NCBI GenBank assembly: GCA_043802345.1
Contig: JAZDLC010000369.1
Span: 1-6,208 of the forward strand
Source of the DNA: JAZDLC01 sp043802345
GTDB lineage: Bacteria; Planctomycetota; B15-G4; JADJEK01
DNA: 6,208 bases
Direction of reading: 5' to 3'
Below, piece after piece: positions 6,089-6,208 of the stretch (the stretch's first letter is position 1; each line of letters starts with the position of its first letter). Under the pieces are notes generated by a model. It searched no databases and was not told where the DNA came from. It saw only the letters and a list, made by a program, of their open reading frames with translations. Made by a program: the position numbers and the translations under genes.

Positions 6089-6119
6089 CCAAAACAGGAA
6101 GTTATTTCTGCGCGGGCCC
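6089..6119. repeat. Right terminal inverted repeat
   Basis: Reverse complement begins GGGCCCGCGCAGAAATAAC and ends TTTTGG, pairing with the left repeat at 28 of 31 positions. TTAG follows directly on its outer side. Confidence 0.8.
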
Positions 6120-6173
6120 TTAGATTGTCACGCTTCTCGCCGCACTGATGCCACCCAGGGAGGTCAAGGACGG

Positions 6174-6208
6174 ATGAAACAGATGTACCTGCTGCTGGTA
6201 ACCCTGAT
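6174..6208 (+). CDS. Start of a probable exported protein (runs off right edge)
   Basis: The reading frame gives MKQMYLLLVTL, a Lys followed by a hydrophobic run, as at the front of a signal peptide or membrane anchor. AAGGA lies at 6166-6170 (three-base spacer) and GGGAGG at 6158-6163 (ten-base spacer), so translation from ATG 6174 is plausible. ATG 6183 is an alternative start. Only eleven complete codons are visible, so the product cannot be named. It diverges from the propeller gene across the palindromic element. Confidence 0.5.
   Translation, partial: MKQMYLLLVTL

Larger units (their letters stand above)
5964..6119. mobile_element. 156-bp palindromic MITE-like element
   Basis: The ends are long terminal inverted repeats: 5964-5994 against the reverse complement of 6089-6119 match at 28 of 31 positions, both beginning GGGCCCGCGCAG. 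A second arm pair (6002-6015 with 6067-6080) and a small apical hairpin GTAT/ATAC (6035-6038 with 6044-6047) lie symmetrically, so the whole element folds about its centre near 6041. It is bordered on both sides by TTA (5961-5963 and 6120-6122). If the ends are moved in by one base, the border is CTTAG (5960-5964 and 6119-6123). The direct repeat looks like a target-site duplication. There is no room for a transposase, so it is non-autonomous or a repeat of REP/ERIC type. The parental transposon family is not recognised. Confidence 0.72.
5823..6173. other. Divergent intergenic region between two probable exported-protein genes
   Basis: 351 bases with no supportable gene. From left to right: the ribosome site of the propeller gene, three 11-bp tandem repeats (5840-5872), 5873-5959 where I see nothing definite, the 156-bp palindromic element (5964-6119), and a short leader with the ribosome site of the gene starting at 6174. 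Both flanking genes need promoters here; no convincing -35/-10 pair was found. Confidence 0.6.

Overview
The window is GC-rich bacterial chromosome from a Gram-negative-type organism. It carries a Sec-exported 1204-residue beta-propeller protein, a small PepSY-type inner-membrane protein and an EAL-HDOD signalling protein. The propeller style (Asp-box repeats, an inserted PDZ domain and an inserted GTW-type small barrel) resembles large secreted proteins of Acidobacteriota, Planctomycetota and related uncultured phyla. That placement is an inference from protein style; no marker gene is present.

Layout from left to right: (1) positions 1-226, minus strand, the N-terminal part of a family-2 glycosyltransferase that runs off the left edge. 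(2) Positions 227-462, a divergent intergenic leader with two small hairpins. (3) Positions 463-1695, plus strand, a complete EAL-HDOD protein whose EAL half has lost key catalytic motifs. (4) Two perfect inverted repeats in its last 75 bases, facing a convergent gene only 9 bases away. (5) Positions 1705-2208, minus strand, a two-helix PepSY-domain membrane protein. (6) Positions 2208-5822, minus strand, the large secreted propeller protein, whose TGA stop overlaps the ATG of the PepSY gene by one base. (7) Positions 5823-6173, a divergent intergenic region with three perfect 11-bp tandem repeats and a 156-bp MITE-like palindromic element. (8) From 6174, plus strand, the first codons of a probable exported protein cut by the right edge.

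The propeller and PepSY genes are almost certainly one two-gene, translationally coupled operon transcribed leftwards: an envelope-exported scaffold protein followed by a small membrane protein. The EAL-HDOD gene is transcribed towards it and is probably independent. The main unexplained object is the palindromic element at 5964-6119. It has 31-bp terminal inverted repeats (28/31 matching), a direct repeat at its borders (TTA or CTTAG), and a second arm pair whose four mismatches all become G-U pairs in a minus-strand RNA. No transposase, CRISPR array, tRNA or rRNA was seen.
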